Of a stretch of 55,575 bases of DNA, positions 9,815 through 19,387 are shown in pieces. A program made the translations under genes and the position numbers. This stretch comes from Shewanella morhuae. GTDB taxonomy: Bacteria; Pseudomonadota; Gammaproteobacteria; Enterobacterales; Shewanellaceae. Position 1 is the stretch's first letter; the number at the start of each line of letters is the position of its first letter. Below the pieces are notes generated by a model, which was given only the letters and a program-made list of their open reading frames with translations, made no database searches and was not told the DNA's origin. The DNA is taken from contig NZ_FTNN01000012.1 in assembly GCF_900156405.1 (NCBI RefSeq), forward strand, positions 70,032-125,606, read 5' to 3'.

Positions 9815-9841
9815 GGGCTTGATGACATTATCATCAAGCCC
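9815..9841 (-). promoter_or_regulatory. leader hairpin in front of the 27-residue peptide gene
   Basis: A perfect 11-bp inverted repeat GGGCTTGATGA-CATTA-TCATCAAGCCC ending two bases before the CTAGGAG ribosome site on the minus strand. There is no T run, so it is not a terminator. It could stabilise the mRNA, gate the ribosome site, or be a protein operator. Confidence 0.6.
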
Positions 9842-10024
9842 ATGACAAAAACCCATATATGGATCTGTATTTTGTGAGCGACTACCAATTTATCCGCTAT
9901 TCTCTTGTCAAAATACGTTAAAAAATCAATCTAACAGATAAACGGTACGCCCCTATGCTCAATCGAGTCAAGCATAATAAAGTTCGCTATAAACGACATT
10001 TTCCATCATCCATTGAAGCATTTT

Positions 10025-10033
10025 TGATATACT
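10025..10033 (+). promoter_or_regulatory. extended -10 promoter of gloA
   Basis: TGATATACT, an extended -10 element (TGn plus TATACT) 31 bases before the gloA start. The -35 region is weak, as is usual for extended -10 promoters. Confidence 0.5.
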
Positions 10034-10064
10034 CGACGGGTAATTTATTTATCATGAGAACCCT

Positions 10065-10475
10065 ATGTCACAACTATTACACACTATGATCCGTGTCGGT
10101 AACTTAGAGCGCAGTATTGCTTTTTATACCCACGTGCTTGGTATGAAACTCCTTCGCACTTCTGAAAATCCAGAATACAAATATTCTTTAGCTTTCGTAG
10201 GGTTCGGTGAAGAATCTACCGGCCAAGCCGTAGTGGAACTGACCTATAACTGGGGCACCGACAAGTACGATTTAGGCACTGGTTTTGGCCATTTAGCCAT
10301 AGGCGATGAAGATATCTACGCCCGTTGTGCTGCGATTGCCGCAGCCGGTGGCAAAGTCACTCGCGCCCCAGGTCCTGTCGCAGGTGGTAACACTGAGATT
10401 GCATTCGTTGAAGATCCAGACGGTTATAAAATTGAGTTCATTCAAATGAAATCAATAACACAAGGTTTAGGTTAA
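10065..10475 (+). CDS. gloA: glyoxalase I (lactoylglutathione lyase)
   Basis: 136 residues, one VOC-fold unit of bacterial GloA. Metal ligands are seen as LLHTMIRV (His6), VVELTYN (Glu), GFGHLAIGD (His) and YKIEFIQ (Glu). Converts the hemithioacetal of methylglyoxal and glutathione to lactoylglutathione in the cytoplasm; gloB, the second enzyme of the pathway, is at 47933. Monocistronic between its own promoter and terminator. Confidence 0.97.
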   Translation: MSQLLHTMIRVGNLERSIAFYTHVLGMKLLRTSENPEYKYSLAFVGFGEESTGQAVVELTYNWGTDKYDLGTGFGHLAIGDEDIYARCAAIAAAGGKVTRAPGPVAGGNTEIAFVEDPDGYKIEFIQMKSITQGLG

Positions 10476-10510
10476 ACCGCCCTATTCACTGAGAATAAAA
10501 CTGAATAATA

Positions 10511-10540
10511 AAAATGCCGAAAGTTAATTTCGGCATTTTT
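10511..10540. terminator. terminator between gloA and msrQ
   Basis: AAAATGCCGAAA-GTTAA-TTTCGGCATTTT, a 12-bp stem, followed by TGTTTTT on the plus strand and also T-rich on the minus strand. It can serve the convergent gloA and msrPQ units. Confidence 0.85.
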
Positions 10541-10638
10541 GTTTTTATACTGCATATTTCGCGTTGGTATTCAAACTCGTAAAACTCGTTCAGGATTAAT
10601 GACTCAAGCTACGCCCCGCCATTAGTTTAGAACCATTT

Positions 10639-11286
10639 TTATTTTGCAACACCACTCACCTTTTGCGCCATATTATTTCCCCCTTTTCGGCTAAACCTGC
10701 GTTTAAACCAAGGCATGCGCCACAGCAATAACACACTAAAACCCAAGATATACAAACTCGGCTCGATGATTTCTGATTTTACCGACCAGTAAAAATGAAT
10801 TGGCGCTAAGATAGCGACCAAATACACGCCATTGTGTAAAATTTGCCAACGACGTCCCATCTTACGCATCAAGGCGTTAAACGAGGTTACCGCCAAAGCT
10901 GTCACGATAAGATAAGCTACTGCACCCACTAAAATGTACGGCCGTTTTACCACTTCACTAAACAATAATCCCCAAGCAAACAGTAGATCTAAACTGAAAA
11001 ACGCCACAATATGCAAGGTTGCATAGGCAAACACGTATAAACCCACCAAGCGGCGGGTTTGCATCAATAGCCCTTGCTTTGTCAGCTTAGCAATCGGTGA
11101 AATTAGCAAAGTCGCGGCTAACGCATTTAAGGCGCCTATGCCTGTATAGTGAATAATATGCTGCACCGGATCGCCGCCCGCACGGCCCAATATCACAGTT
11201 AACACTAAATAGCCGATAGGCAGTAAACCTAACAAATGAAATATCACCTTTAGCCAAAATAAGTGCTTAGGGGTTAGTCTCAACAT
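10639..11286 (-). CDS. msrQ: heme-binding membrane subunit of periplasmic Met-sulfoxide reductase
   Basis: 215 residues from the ATG at 11286 (AGGTGGGG upstream; the frame is open to 11325). Ferric-reductase-like membrane domain with about six helices and family motifs RLVGLYVFAYATLHI and GRRWQILHNGVYLVAILAPIHF, whose His residues bind heme b. It passes electrons from the quinone pool to MsrP. It follows msrP by 43 bases. Formerly YedZ. Confidence 0.94.
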   Translation of the reverse strand: MLRLTPKHLFWLKVIFHLLGLLPIGYLVLTVILGRAGGDPVQHIIHYTGIGALNALAATLLISPIAKLTKQGLLMQTRRLVGLYVFAYATLHIVAFFSLDLLFAWGLLFSEVVKRPYILVGAVAYLIVTALAVTSFNALMRKMGRRWQILHNGVYLVAILAPIHFYWSVKSEIIEPSLYILGFSVLLLWRMPWFKRRFSRKGGNNMAQKVSGVAK

Positions 11287-11329
11287 AGATAATCCCCACC
11301 TAGCTGCAAACGAGACAACAAACACATCA

Positions 11330-12364
11330 TTAATAGTTTTTCCTCAAATCTATGCCGTCATAAAGCGAAGCGACAAACTCGCCATAACCATTAAACGGTT
11401 GGGTATCGATACGGGTGGCAGAAAATAATCCACCCTCACCAATGCGGCGCTCAGTCGCCTGTGACCAGCGCGGATGATCCACCGCAGGATTAACGTTGGC
11501 ATAAAATCCATATTCATGTGAAGCAAGCTGGTTCCAACTGGTTGGCGGTTGTTTATCCATCACCCGAATCCGCACAATTGATTTAATACTCTTAAAACCG
11601 TATTTCCATGGCACCACTAAGCGAATGGGCGCACCGTTTTGCGGTGGCAGGGTTTTGCCGTACAGACCAACCGACATTAAGGTTAAGTCGTTCATGGCTT
11701 CGGCTAACGTGAGCCCTTCAACATAAGGGTAATGGATGCCCCCGCCCATTAATCGACTCTTTTGGCCCGGCATTTGTTCGGGATCAAAGGCCGTTTCAAA
11801 AGCAACATATTTGCCCTTATTAGTGACGCCAACTTTTTTTAATAACGCTGCCAAGGGAAAGCCCACCCAAGGAACGACCATAGACCACGCTTCAACGCAG
11901 CGTAGACGATAGTTACGCTCCTCAAGCGGGAACATAGTTGTCAGATCATTGAAATCTAAGGTCATGGGCCGTTCGACTTCACCCTCAATACGCAATTGCC
12001 AAGGATCGACTTTATAGCCTTGGGCATTATTGGAGGGATCTTGCTTGTCCGTACCAAACTCATAAAAGTTATTGTGCTGGGTGACCTTATCAAACGGGGT
12101 TAACACATCGGTGTCACCGTAGTGTTTATTGGTTTGAAAAGTCAGTGGCGTAGTAATAAAGGAAGATTTTGGCTGCTCACCAAATAAATCAAATAATCCA
12201 GCTTGCACATTACCTGGCACACTGGCGCCAATGGCACCGAGGCCCATCGCTTTGACTATTTGCCTGCGCGAGCGAAACACTGCTTCGGGCGTCACTTGGC
12301 TATCTTGCATGTGCCACTGCGCTTTTTTGAGAATACCTGAAGTAAAACGGGAGTTTTTAGCCAA
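11330..12364 (-). CDS. msrP: periplasmic methionine-sulfoxide reductase, Mo-cofactor subunit
   Basis: 344 residues from a TTG at 12364, chosen because AGAGG stands six bases before it. An internal ATG at 12310 fits the E. coli start but has no ribosome site. A twin-arginine signal ([12 protein letters not shown]) targets the folded enzyme to the periplasm. The sulfite-oxidase-like molybdopterin domain holds [15 protein letters not shown], with the molybdenum-binding Cys, and later [16 protein letters not shown]. It repairs oxidised Met in envelope proteins with MsrQ as electron donor. Formerly YedY. Confidence 0.94.
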   Translation of the reverse strand: MAKNSRFTSGILKKAQWHMQDSQVTPEAVFRSRRQIVKAMGLGAIGASVPGNVQAGLFDLFGEQPKSSFITTPLTFQTNKHYGDTDVLTPFDKVTQHNNFYEFGTDKQDPSNNAQGYKVDPWQLRIEGEVERPMTLDFNDLTTMFPLEERNYRLRCVEAWSMVVPWVGFPLAALLKKVGVTNKGKYVAFETAFDPEQMPGQKSRLMGGGIHYPYVEGLTLAEAMNDLTLMSVGLYGKTLPPQNGAPIRLVVPWKYGFKSIKSIVRIRVMDKQPPTSWNQLASHEYGFYANVNPAVDHPRWSQATERRIGEGGLFSATRIDTQPFNGYGEFVASLYDGIDLRKNY

Positions 12365-12599
12365 TTGACACCTCTGCAATCTAATAATTTAAGCTATCGA
12401 GTCGTAATCAACCCCGTCGCTACTTGCATATATAGACAGGTAAAAGCCCTAAAAAATTTCCACCCGTAAATAATTTCATTTTAAACGTATAAGACTTGCT
12501 CATTCAGGCATTAAGCACAGATATAGTTGCTTAAAGGGCTTGAAGCCTGTTATTGAGCATGCGAACCTAGGCGTCAATGCTAAAGGAGTGCTATTGAAC

Positions 12600-14153
12600 A
12601 TGCCATTTTTTGAATCTTTTTCTGTTGCCGATATCATCGGCCTTCTCGCGGTTGCCTTTTTAGGTCTGTTAATGGGTGCTCTACTCAATCAAAGGCTCAC
12701 ACGCCAACGCTGGCAACAACACAAAAACCAACTTGAACAAGAAATGCGTCAAGTGAACGAAGATGCCGAATTATCCTTGGCACAGCAGCAAGTGTTGCTC
12801 GACGACAAAGAAGCGCAATTACGTCAATACCAACAGCGTCTCGAGCTTAAAATTGAGCAATTAGGTAAAGCCGAAGCCTTAGCCGAACGCGTTCCTACTT
12901 TAGAGCAGCAATTAAATGACAATCAGCGCCGTCAGCTAGAAATCCAACTCGCGCTGTCTAAGTCCAATGCCATGCAACAAACGATTCAAGCTAAAGCCGA
13001 TGCCCAGCAAGAGTCACTGCAGGATAAAATTGCCAGTCTCGAATCGGCTGAAGTACGCCTCCAGACCCAATTTGAAAACCTCGCCAATCGGATTTTTGAA
13101 GAACGTAGTGAAAACTTTAAGCACCAAAATGCCAGTCAACTTGAAGGTGTGCTTGGGCCATTAAAACAACAGCTTGAAGGGTTTAGACAACAAATTCGTG
13201 AGTCTTATACCCATGAACAATCAGAGCGTAGCGCCCTCAAACATCAACTTGAGCACCTGCGGGATCTCAATCTTAAGATGAGCCAAGACGCCATCAACCT
13301 GACTAAAGCGCTTAAGGGTGATAACAAGCAGCAAGGCAACTGGGGTGAAGTAATCCTCGATCGCGTATTGCAAGAAAGTGGCCTACGTGAAGGCCATGAG
13401 TACCATACCCAGCAAGATTTAAAAGACGATAACGGCAAACGCTTTAAGCCGGATGTCATTGTCCATCTGCCGGAAAATAAAGATGTGGTCATCGATGCTA
13501 AAATGTCGCTGGTCAGTTATGAGCGCTATTTCAATAGCGAAGATCCAGCCCTGCGCCAACAGGCGATTAACGAACATGTGATTTCAATTCGCAGCCATAT
13601 TAAAGGATTGAGTCAAAAGGATTATCAACATCTTCATGGGCTTAAGAGCCTTGATTATGTGTTAATGTTTATTCCGATTGAACCAGCATTTTTACTGGCG
13701 CTAGAGCATGATCCTAGCCTAGTGAACTTTGCACTTGAGCAGAATATTATGTTAGTCAGCCCAACCAATTTATTGGTGGCCCTGCGCACCATTAACAACA
13801 TTTGGCGCTACGAATATCAAAATCAACACGCGCAAACCATTGCCAAGCAAGCGGGCCGGATTTACGACAAGTTATGTGGTTATATTGAAGATATGGAAAA
13901 ACTCGGCCGCGCCTTAGATAACGCCGAAAAAACCTATCACAGTGCGATGAACAAGTTGTCATCGGGTAAAGGTAACCTTGTACGCCAAGCCCATTTAATG
14001 CAACAACTTGGTGTCGATACCAGTAAACAACTAGATAAAATGCTGCTCGAAAAAGCGCTCAATGAAGCCCAAGATGATAATGAAACACAAGACGATGAGC
14101 TTGATGCCAATTTGCAGCCAGAGCGCAGCAATACCGAAGTTGAACCCGCTTAA
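12600..14153 (+). CDS. rmuC: RmuC family DNA recombination protein
   Basis: 517 residues from the ATG at 12600; AAGGAG at 12583-12588 also allows a TTG at 12594. An N-terminal membrane anchor (IIGLLAVAFLGLLMGALL), a long coiled coil to about residue 210, then the RmuC domain with a PD-(D/E)XK nuclease-like core: WGEVILDRVLQESGLREG, KPDVIVHLP and VVIDAKMSL. Limits DNA rearrangements in E. coli; exact activity is not settled. The tail is acidic. Confidence 0.93.
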   Translation: MPFFESFSVADIIGLLAVAFLGLLMGALLNQRLTRQRWQQHKNQLEQEMRQVNEDAELSLAQQQVLLDDKEAQLRQYQQRLELKIEQLGKAEALAERVPTLEQQLNDNQRRQLEIQLALSKSNAMQQTIQAKADAQQESLQDKIASLESAEVRLQTQFENLANRIFEERSENFKHQNASQLEGVLGPLKQQLEGFRQQIRESYTHEQSERSALKHQLEHLRDLNLKMSQDAINLTKALKGDNKQQGNWGEVILDRVLQESGLREGHEYHTQQDLKDDNGKRFKPDVIVHLPENKDVVIDAKMSLVSYERYFNSEDPALRQQAINEHVISIRSHIKGLSQKDYQHLHGLKSLDYVLMFIPIEPAFLLALEHDPSLVNFALEQNIMLVSPTNLLVALRTINNIWRYEYQNQHAQTIAKQAGRIYDKLCGYIEDMEKLGRALDNAEKTYHSAMNKLSSGKGNLVRQAHLMQQLGVDTSKQLDKMLLEKALNEAQDDNETQDDELDANLQPERSNTEVEPA

Positions 14154-14243
14154 TGCGCTGCTGAATAAACAACATACAGACTAATTATCTTGAATCGATG
14201 CAGAAATATCGATTCAACCTGAATGCCCGGAGGCAAATGCGCC

Positions 14244-16169
14244 ATGTGCAAAGCCGTTATGAATGTGGTTATCTCTAGCGCAATATTGCTTGCAGGCGCA
14301 CTCAACGCCCCTGCTGCACTGGCGCTAACATCAACGCAAAAAACCTTTATAGAAGCTGAGAAAGCATTAAAAAAACAAGACTATGCAGTTTATAAACCTC
14401 TGCGAGCAAAACTCGGTGATTACCCGCTGGCAATCTATTTAGACCACGATATTGATATTGGTAATCTCAATGGTCTATCTGGTTTTGCGGCTAAATCATT
14501 AATTGAAAAATATGAGACCACGCCTATGTACAACAGGTTAAGGTCTAAATATTTATACAATGCTGGTAGCCAAAATCGTTGGACTGACTACCTGACTATT
14601 GCTCAAGAAGCCCCCGCCGATATTCGCCTGCAATGTTACTTCTATGAGGCAAAACTGGCACAAGGCGATATTAAAACCGCCTATGCTGCCGCGCAATCTC
14701 TGTGGGTTTATGGTGGTTCACGACCAAAGGAATGTGATCCGCTATTTAATACTTGGACCAAAGCAGGTAAACGTACGCAAGATGTCGTCTGGGCGCGGAT
14801 GATGCTGAGTTTTGAAGCTGGAGAAACAAGCCTACTGAGTTATTTATCACAAAAAATCACCACCCACATTAACGAAGCAAAACGCTTAGTCGCCGTATTT
14901 AAAGATCCTAATAGCCTGCGCCATACCGAAAAATTTAATGATAAAAATCCCATTGTTGGTGACATTGTTGCCGCAGGACTAAAACGCCTTGCTCGTAAAG
15001 ATCTCGATCAAGCGATCAATTTGTATACCCGGTATCAAAAATCCCATCGTTTCACGCCAGCTCAAGCTGAACAATTAGATAAATATTTGGTTCGCCGTGT
15101 ATTAATAGAACAAGATGATGACCATAAAGACTATGCCGACGCCGAAATAGCCACGCTAAAAAATGACGATTTGTTTGAGCGTCGTTTAAGATGGGCGATT
15201 CGCGATCATGATATGCGCAGCATTGCGCGATATTTGAACCTGTTACAACCCGAAACTTTAGCTAAAGAACGTTGGCAATATTGGCTCTATCGTACTAATG
15301 CCAAGGATGCGCCAGAAAGTGCCACCAAGGCACTTGCCAGTATCAGTAATGAACGTAATTTTTACGGTTTTGCCGCGGCGCAGTATTTAAATAAACCGGT
15401 ATCGCTTAATCAAAGCCCCGAGCCCGTTGTTGATGCTAACAGCCAAAAGTTAACTGACGATATAGGCTTTGTTAGAGTGCAAGAATTAATGGCGCTCGAT
15501 CGTTATTTTGATGCGCGCTACGAATGGATGTCACTACTCAGACGCAGTGACAACACTATGCGAGCCCGTTACGGCCGTTATGCCCACGAGAAAGGTTGGT
15601 ACGACTTTGGCGTTGAAGCCAGTATCCAAGGTAAATTGTGGGATGATATACCGCTACGTTTCCCTATGGCACACCAAGAAGGCTTTGAACATGCCAGTAA
15701 AAAGCACAAAGTGAACATCGATGAAATTCGTGCTATTAGTCGCCGCGAGAGCGCCTTCTACCTTTATGCGACCTCTGGCGTGGGTGCCCGTGGGTTAATG
15801 CAAATTATGCCTGCTACGGCCAAAGCAACCGCTAAAAAGCAGGGTGCAAAATATAGCGATCCAAAAGATCTTTATAGTGCCGAGCTTAATCTCAACCTTG
15901 GCAGTGCTTACTATGCGCAGTTATTAAAAGAGTTTAACCAAAACCGTATCCTCGCCACCGCAGCCTATAATGCGGGGCCATCAAGAGTGCGTCGCTGGTT
16001 AGCGAACTCAGACGGTAAACTCGATGCTATGGGCTTTATTGAAGCGATTCCGTTTACCGAAACCCGTGAATATGTGCAAGCCGTCCTCAGCTATCGATTG
16101 ATTTATGAGGCGCAGGAGCAAAAAGCGCAGCCATTATTCAGCGAAGCTGAACTGAAGTTTGCTTACTAA
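14244..16169 (+). CDS. slt: soluble lytic murein transglycosylase (Slt70-like)
   Basis: 641 residues. The open frame starts at 14223, but GGAGG at 14229-14233 points to the ATG at 14244, which also gives a normal signal peptide (hydrophobic core then APAALA). An alpha-superhelical region covers about 40-460. The catalytic SLT domain has ISRRESAF with Glu502, GLMQIMPATA and ATAAYNAGPSRVRRWL. Cleaves peptidoglycan with formation of 1,6-anhydromuropeptides in the periplasm. A terminator follows. Confidence 0.93.
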   Translation: MCKAVMNVVISSAILLAGALNAPAALALTSTQKTFIEAEKALKKQDYAVYKPLRAKLGDYPLAIYLDHDIDIGNLNGLSGFAAKSLIEKYETTPMYNRLRSKYLYNAGSQNRWTDYLTIAQEAPADIRLQCYFYEAKLAQGDIKTAYAAAQSLWVYGGSRPKECDPLFNTWTKAGKRTQDVVWARMMLSFEAGETSLLSYLSQKITTHINEAKRLVAVFKDPNSLRHTEKFNDKNPIVGDIVAAGLKRLARKDLDQAINLYTRYQKSHRFTPAQAEQLDKYLVRRVLIEQDDDHKDYADAEIATLKNDDLFERRLRWAIRDHDMRSIARYLNLLQPETLAKERWQYWLYRTNAKDAPESATKALASISNERNFYGFAAAQYLNKPVSLNQSPEPVVDANSQKLTDDIGFVRVQELMALDRYFDARYEWMSLLRRSDNTMRARYGRYAHEKGWYDFGVEASIQGKLWDDIPLRFPMAHQEGFEHASKKHKVNIDEIRAISRRESAFYLYATSGVGARGLMQIMPATAKATAKKQGAKYSDPKDLYSAELNLNLGSAYYAQLLKEFNQNRILATAAYNAGPSRVRRWLANSDGKLDAMGFIEAIPFTETREYVQAVLSYRLIYEAQEQKAQPLFSEAELKFAY

Positions 16170-16182
16170 CTCGCGGCATAAA

Positions 16183-16220
16183 AGGAACTCGATGCTCAGC
16201 AGTATCGAGTTCCTACTTTT
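16183..16220 (+). terminator. terminator after slt
   Basis: AGGAACTCGAT-GCTCAGCAGT-ATCGAGTTCCT, an 11-bp perfect stem followed by ACTTTT, 14 bases after the slt stop. Confidence 0.75.
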
Positions 16221-16376
16221 CAGCATATCTTAGCGTAATGCTCACACTTTAACCGCCAAAAACTCTTAATGATGTTCACTAAATTCAAATAATTAGCAAA
16301 GCGAATAATTATTCAGCAATCACGCCGTTTTCTCGTAAATTTGTTTGCACTAAAAGGCATTAAATGCGAATAGTTA

Positions 16377-16394
16377 GTATTAATGCATTAATAC
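16377..16394. promoter_or_regulatory. 18-bp perfect palindrome before the EAL gene
   Basis: GTATTAATGCATTAATAC reads the same on both strands. It ends 13 bases before the ATG at 16408. A related half, GCATTAAATGC at 16358-16368, lies just upstream. Its position suits an operator of a dimeric regulator; the protein is unknown. Confidence 0.5.
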
Positions 16395-16407
16395 TCCCAT
16401 TAGGCCC

Positions 16408-17112
16408 ATGATTAACCTTAGTTTGTTAACGCTCAGCTGCGAATACCAACCCTTTGTCGATCCCCATACGTTTACTATCGACGGCTATGAAGCCTTAGCG
16501 CGTTTTTATCAACCGAATGGCGATGCGATTGCACCCAATATAGTGTTCGAGCAACTGCATGAATCCATAGAGTTGCTCGCCGCGGTTGAATATCAAGCCA
16601 AGGTATTTCAACTCGCCCATGCGCCCCACCAGCAGCGTATTTTTATTAATGTCGATCCCCATGCCGTCGATGGGCCAAATACTGCCAAGCTTATAAAGCT
16701 GTTATCACAGTACCAGCAAGTCACGGTCGAGATCATTGAAAATACCTGTGTTAACGATGCCATGCTTGCTAATCAACTATTCAGCCAATTTAAACAAGCG
16801 AATATCAAAGTAGCGCTAGACGATATTGGCGCGCCCCACTCCTTGCTGTGTGTCGATCTGATGATGAACGTGGATTATCTCAAGTTCGATCGCCATTGGT
16901 TAACCCACATCACGCATCCTGAGGGAGTCCAATTACTCATAGCACTGATTAACTTTGCCAAACAAACCAATAAGAAGTGCATTCTAGAAGGTATAGAAAC
17001 TGAAGCTCACTTAGCATTTGCGCGAGACATCGGCGTCCACTTAGTCCAAGGCTTTTTGTTTAAATCTTGGTTTATTCGCCCCAGCAGCAGTCAAACGCTG
17101 TGTCTTGCATAG
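16408..17112 (+). CDS. stand-alone EAL domain c-di-GMP phosphodiesterase
   Basis: 234 residues made up of one EAL domain with no sensor or membrane part. Catalytic features look present: Glu28-Ala-Leu, Asn in INVDPH, EIIEN, the metal-binding pair in ALDDIG, KFD, EGIET and VQGF. GAPHS replaces the usual GTGYS after DDIG. Expected to hydrolyse c-di-GMP to pGpG in the cytoplasm. The set contrasts with the inactive EAL at 527-2431. The 184 bases after it hold only a short unsupported frame. Confidence 0.88.
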   Translation: MINLSLLTLSCEYQPFVDPHTFTIDGYEALARFYQPNGDAIAPNIVFEQLHESIELLAAVEYQAKVFQLAHAPHQQRIFINVDPHAVDGPNTAKLIKLLSQYQQVTVEIIENTCVNDAMLANQLFSQFKQANIKVALDDIGAPHSLLCVDLMMNVDYLKFDRHWLTHITHPEGVQLLIALINFAKQTNKKCILEGIETEAHLAFARDIGVHLVQGFLFKSWFIRPSSSQTLCLA

Positions 17113-17296
17113 ATCGACCGCTGTCCTTTGGTTTTGCGCCACCAGCACACTCAAGCCTAAACTTCACTCAGTCGAGCAATTGATTTCACTGCAAAAATGC
17201 CACTGGATAAGCAGGCAACTATCCGCCATAGTGGTAAAGCTTGTCTGCTTTCACATATACATTCAGCAGCGTTTTCAAATGTATTAGGAGTCGCCC

Positions 17297-18208
17297 GTGA
17301 CACAATCTGGGATCAGCGCATTACTACAACAACTTGAACAAGTATTACTGGGTAAACCTAGGCAAATTCGGCTTGCATTAGCCTGTATTCTCGCCCGTGG
17401 CCATCTATTGATTGAAGACTTACCTGGCATGGGTAAAACCAGTATTTCCCATGCTATAGCCCAAAGCTTGGGTTTGAGTTACCAGCGGATCCAATTTACC
17501 AGTGATATGCTGCCGGCAGACATTCTTGGCGTGTCGATTTTTGATCAACATCAGGCGCAATTTATCTTTCATCCCGGGCCGATTTTTAAGCAAATGATTT
17601 TGGCCGATGAAATTAACCGCGCCAGCCCTAAAACACAAAGTGCTTTGCTCGAGGCAATGGCTGAACAACAAATTTCCGTCGATGGCATTACCCACAGATT
17701 ACCCAATCCATTCTTTGTCATCGCAACGCAAAACCCCACCGATCAATCGGGTACATTTGCGCTACCAGAATCGCAGCTAGACAGATTTATGATGCGTCTA
17801 TCTATTGGCTATCCAAGCCACGACGCTGAGCTTGCGATGCTTAAGAGTAATCATAACCACTTGACCTTAGAACAATTGCCCCAGTGCCTGGCACCACTAG
17901 CCTTGATGCAACTGCAAGAAGAGTGCGACAAAGTCAGCGCTTCCGATGCTCTGCTAAATTACATTTTGGCCTTAGTCGCTTTTTCGCGCAGCCAAAGTGA
18001 CAGTGTGGGTTTATCACCGCGCGCCACTAAAGCTTTATTGCAAGCCGCTAAAGCATGGGCTTTTTTAGAGGGCCGACATTATTTAGTCCCCGAAGATGTA
18101 CAAGCGGTATTTTGCTGCGTGGCGGAGCACAGACTGAGAACCAGTAGCCAATTACAGGGTGAAGCGTTATCTGAGCTAATCCTTGCCAGCGTGAATCCCA
18201 TCATGTAG
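17297..18208 (+). CDS. MoxR-family AAA+ ATPase
   Basis: 303 residues from GTG with TAGGAG seven bases upstream. Walker A is LPGMGKTS (Lys47), Walker B ILADEINRA, sensor ATQNPTDQSGTFALPESQLDRFM, all typical of MoxR. Such ATPases act as chaperones for maturation of secreted or membrane complexes. It leads a three-gene set with a DUF58 protein and a membrane transglutaminase, an arrangement widespread in bacteria; the client is unknown. Confidence 0.93.
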   Translation: MTQSGISALLQQLEQVLLGKPRQIRLALACILARGHLLIEDLPGMGKTSISHAIAQSLGLSYQRIQFTSDMLPADILGVSIFDQHQAQFIFHPGPIFKQMILADEINRASPKTQSALLEAMAEQQISVDGITHRLPNPFFVIATQNPTDQSGTFALPESQLDRFMMRLSIGYPSHDAELAMLKSNHNHLTLEQLPQCLAPLALMQLQEECDKVSASDALLNYILALVAFSRSQSDSVGLSPRATKALLQAAKAWAFLEGRHYLVPEDVQAVFCCVAEHRLRTSSQLQGEALSELILASVNPIM

Positions 18209-18304
18209 CGAGCCGTTGTGATAAACGATATCGCTAAAGTATGTCATTAAACGAATAAACCAAGGCATTTGGGTAAGCTATTCAAATAAGGAAGTGATGC
18301 AAGC

Positions 18305-19387
18305 GTGAAACGACTGGCGGTTACAATTTTAGCCCCGATTTGGCAGCGTTGGTTAGTAAGGCGCTTACCACCGAGTCCTGAAATCATCTTAAGCCATCGC
18401 AGCATTTTTATTTTGCCGAGCGGTTTTGGCTTAGTTTGGCTTAGTCTGATTTTACTCTTATATCTGTTTGGTACTAACTATCAAAATAACTTAGTCATTG
18501 GCCTCAGTATTTTACTTTTAAGCCTGTTTAATACCTGTATTCTCTACAGTTATAAAAATCTGGCTGGCCTACATTTACGCGCCATGACGCCGCCAGAAGC
18601 TTATGCGGGCGAAACATTAACCTTTCCCGTCCTCATTAGTACCCATCACAGTAGCCATAGTATCCAGCTTAACTATCCGCATAATCGCACTTATACAGTG
18701 CAAAACGTCAACGCCGATGAACAGCAAGCGCTGGTGCCTTTTGAGTATCATCAACGGGGAAATATGTCACCGGGGCGGCTCAAAATTGAATCCTTTTATC
18801 CCTTAGGGCTGTGCCGCGCATGGTCCCATGTCGATTTAGCCATTAGCCACTTAGTTTTTGCAAAACCAATGGAAGCGCCGTTACAACTTGAGGCAGACAA
18901 TGTTCAATCAGAGCAAGATCCGCTGTTACTTGCGGGTAAACATGTGGCGGGTATCGATGAATTTAAAGGCCTTAAACCCTATGTGCTCGGTGAATCCCTT
19001 AAGCAAGTGGCGTGGAAACAATGGGCGCAAGGGCGCGGCATGCTCAGTAAAGAATTTCAACAGCCCCAAGGCGAGCCTGTTTGGTTAAGGCTCAGACCCG
19101 ATGCTAAACGGCTCGAAACCCAGTTGAGTCAGTTAAGCTGGCAAGTTAATAAACTTACGCAACTCGAGCAGTATTTCGGTTTACACCTACCCATGCTGAT
19201 GGGCGAGGATATCCTGATTGCGCCCGCTATCGGCAATAACCATAGGATCGCCTGTCAAAAAGCCCTCGCCTTGTATCCACAAGCGCCGTCAGCTGTTCAT
19301 TACCCACATGAGTCGTCAGACTCGAATAAAACAGATAAAGCCACCAGCAAGAAGCGTCATATCCCTATCTCGAGGGAACAGGCATGA
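18305..19387 (+). CDS. DUF58 domain membrane protein
   Basis: 360 residues from GTG (AAGGAAG about ten bases upstream). Two membrane segments near 35-75, then a soluble part with the DUF58 stretch DEFKGLKPYVLGESLKQVAWKQ cut by the window of conserved Asp and Trp residues. Gene partner of MoxR; DUF58 resembles the von Willebrand A fold. Its stop overlaps the next start as ATGA, so the pair is coupled. The last 35 residues are charged and poorly conserved in look. Confidence 0.88.
   Translation: MKRLAVTILAPIWQRWLVRRLPPSPEIILSHRSIFILPSGFGLVWLSLILLLYLFGTNYQNNLVIGLSILLLSLFNTCILYSYKNLAGLHLRAMTPPEAYAGETLTFPVLISTHHSSHSIQLNYPHNRTYTVQNVNADEQQALVPFEYHQRGNMSPGRLKIESFYPLGLCRAWSHVDLAISHLVFAKPMEAPLQLEADNVQSEQDPLLLAGKHVAGIDEFKGLKPYVLGESLKQVAWKQWAQGRGMLSKEFQQPQGEPVWLRLRPDAKRLETQLSQLSWQVNKLTQLEQYFGLHLPMLMGEDILIAPAIGNNHRIACQKALALYPQAPSAVHYPHESSDSNKTDKATSKKRHIPISREQA

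Noticed and set aside
12588..12600. rmuC start at 12540
   Set aside because: That TTG has no ribosome site, whereas AAGGAG at 12583-12588 serves the ATG at 12600 or the TTG at 12594.
17105..17287. 60-residue plus-strand ORF between the EAL gene and moxR
   Set aside because: It overlaps the EAL gene end, has no ribosome site, and its composition looks random.
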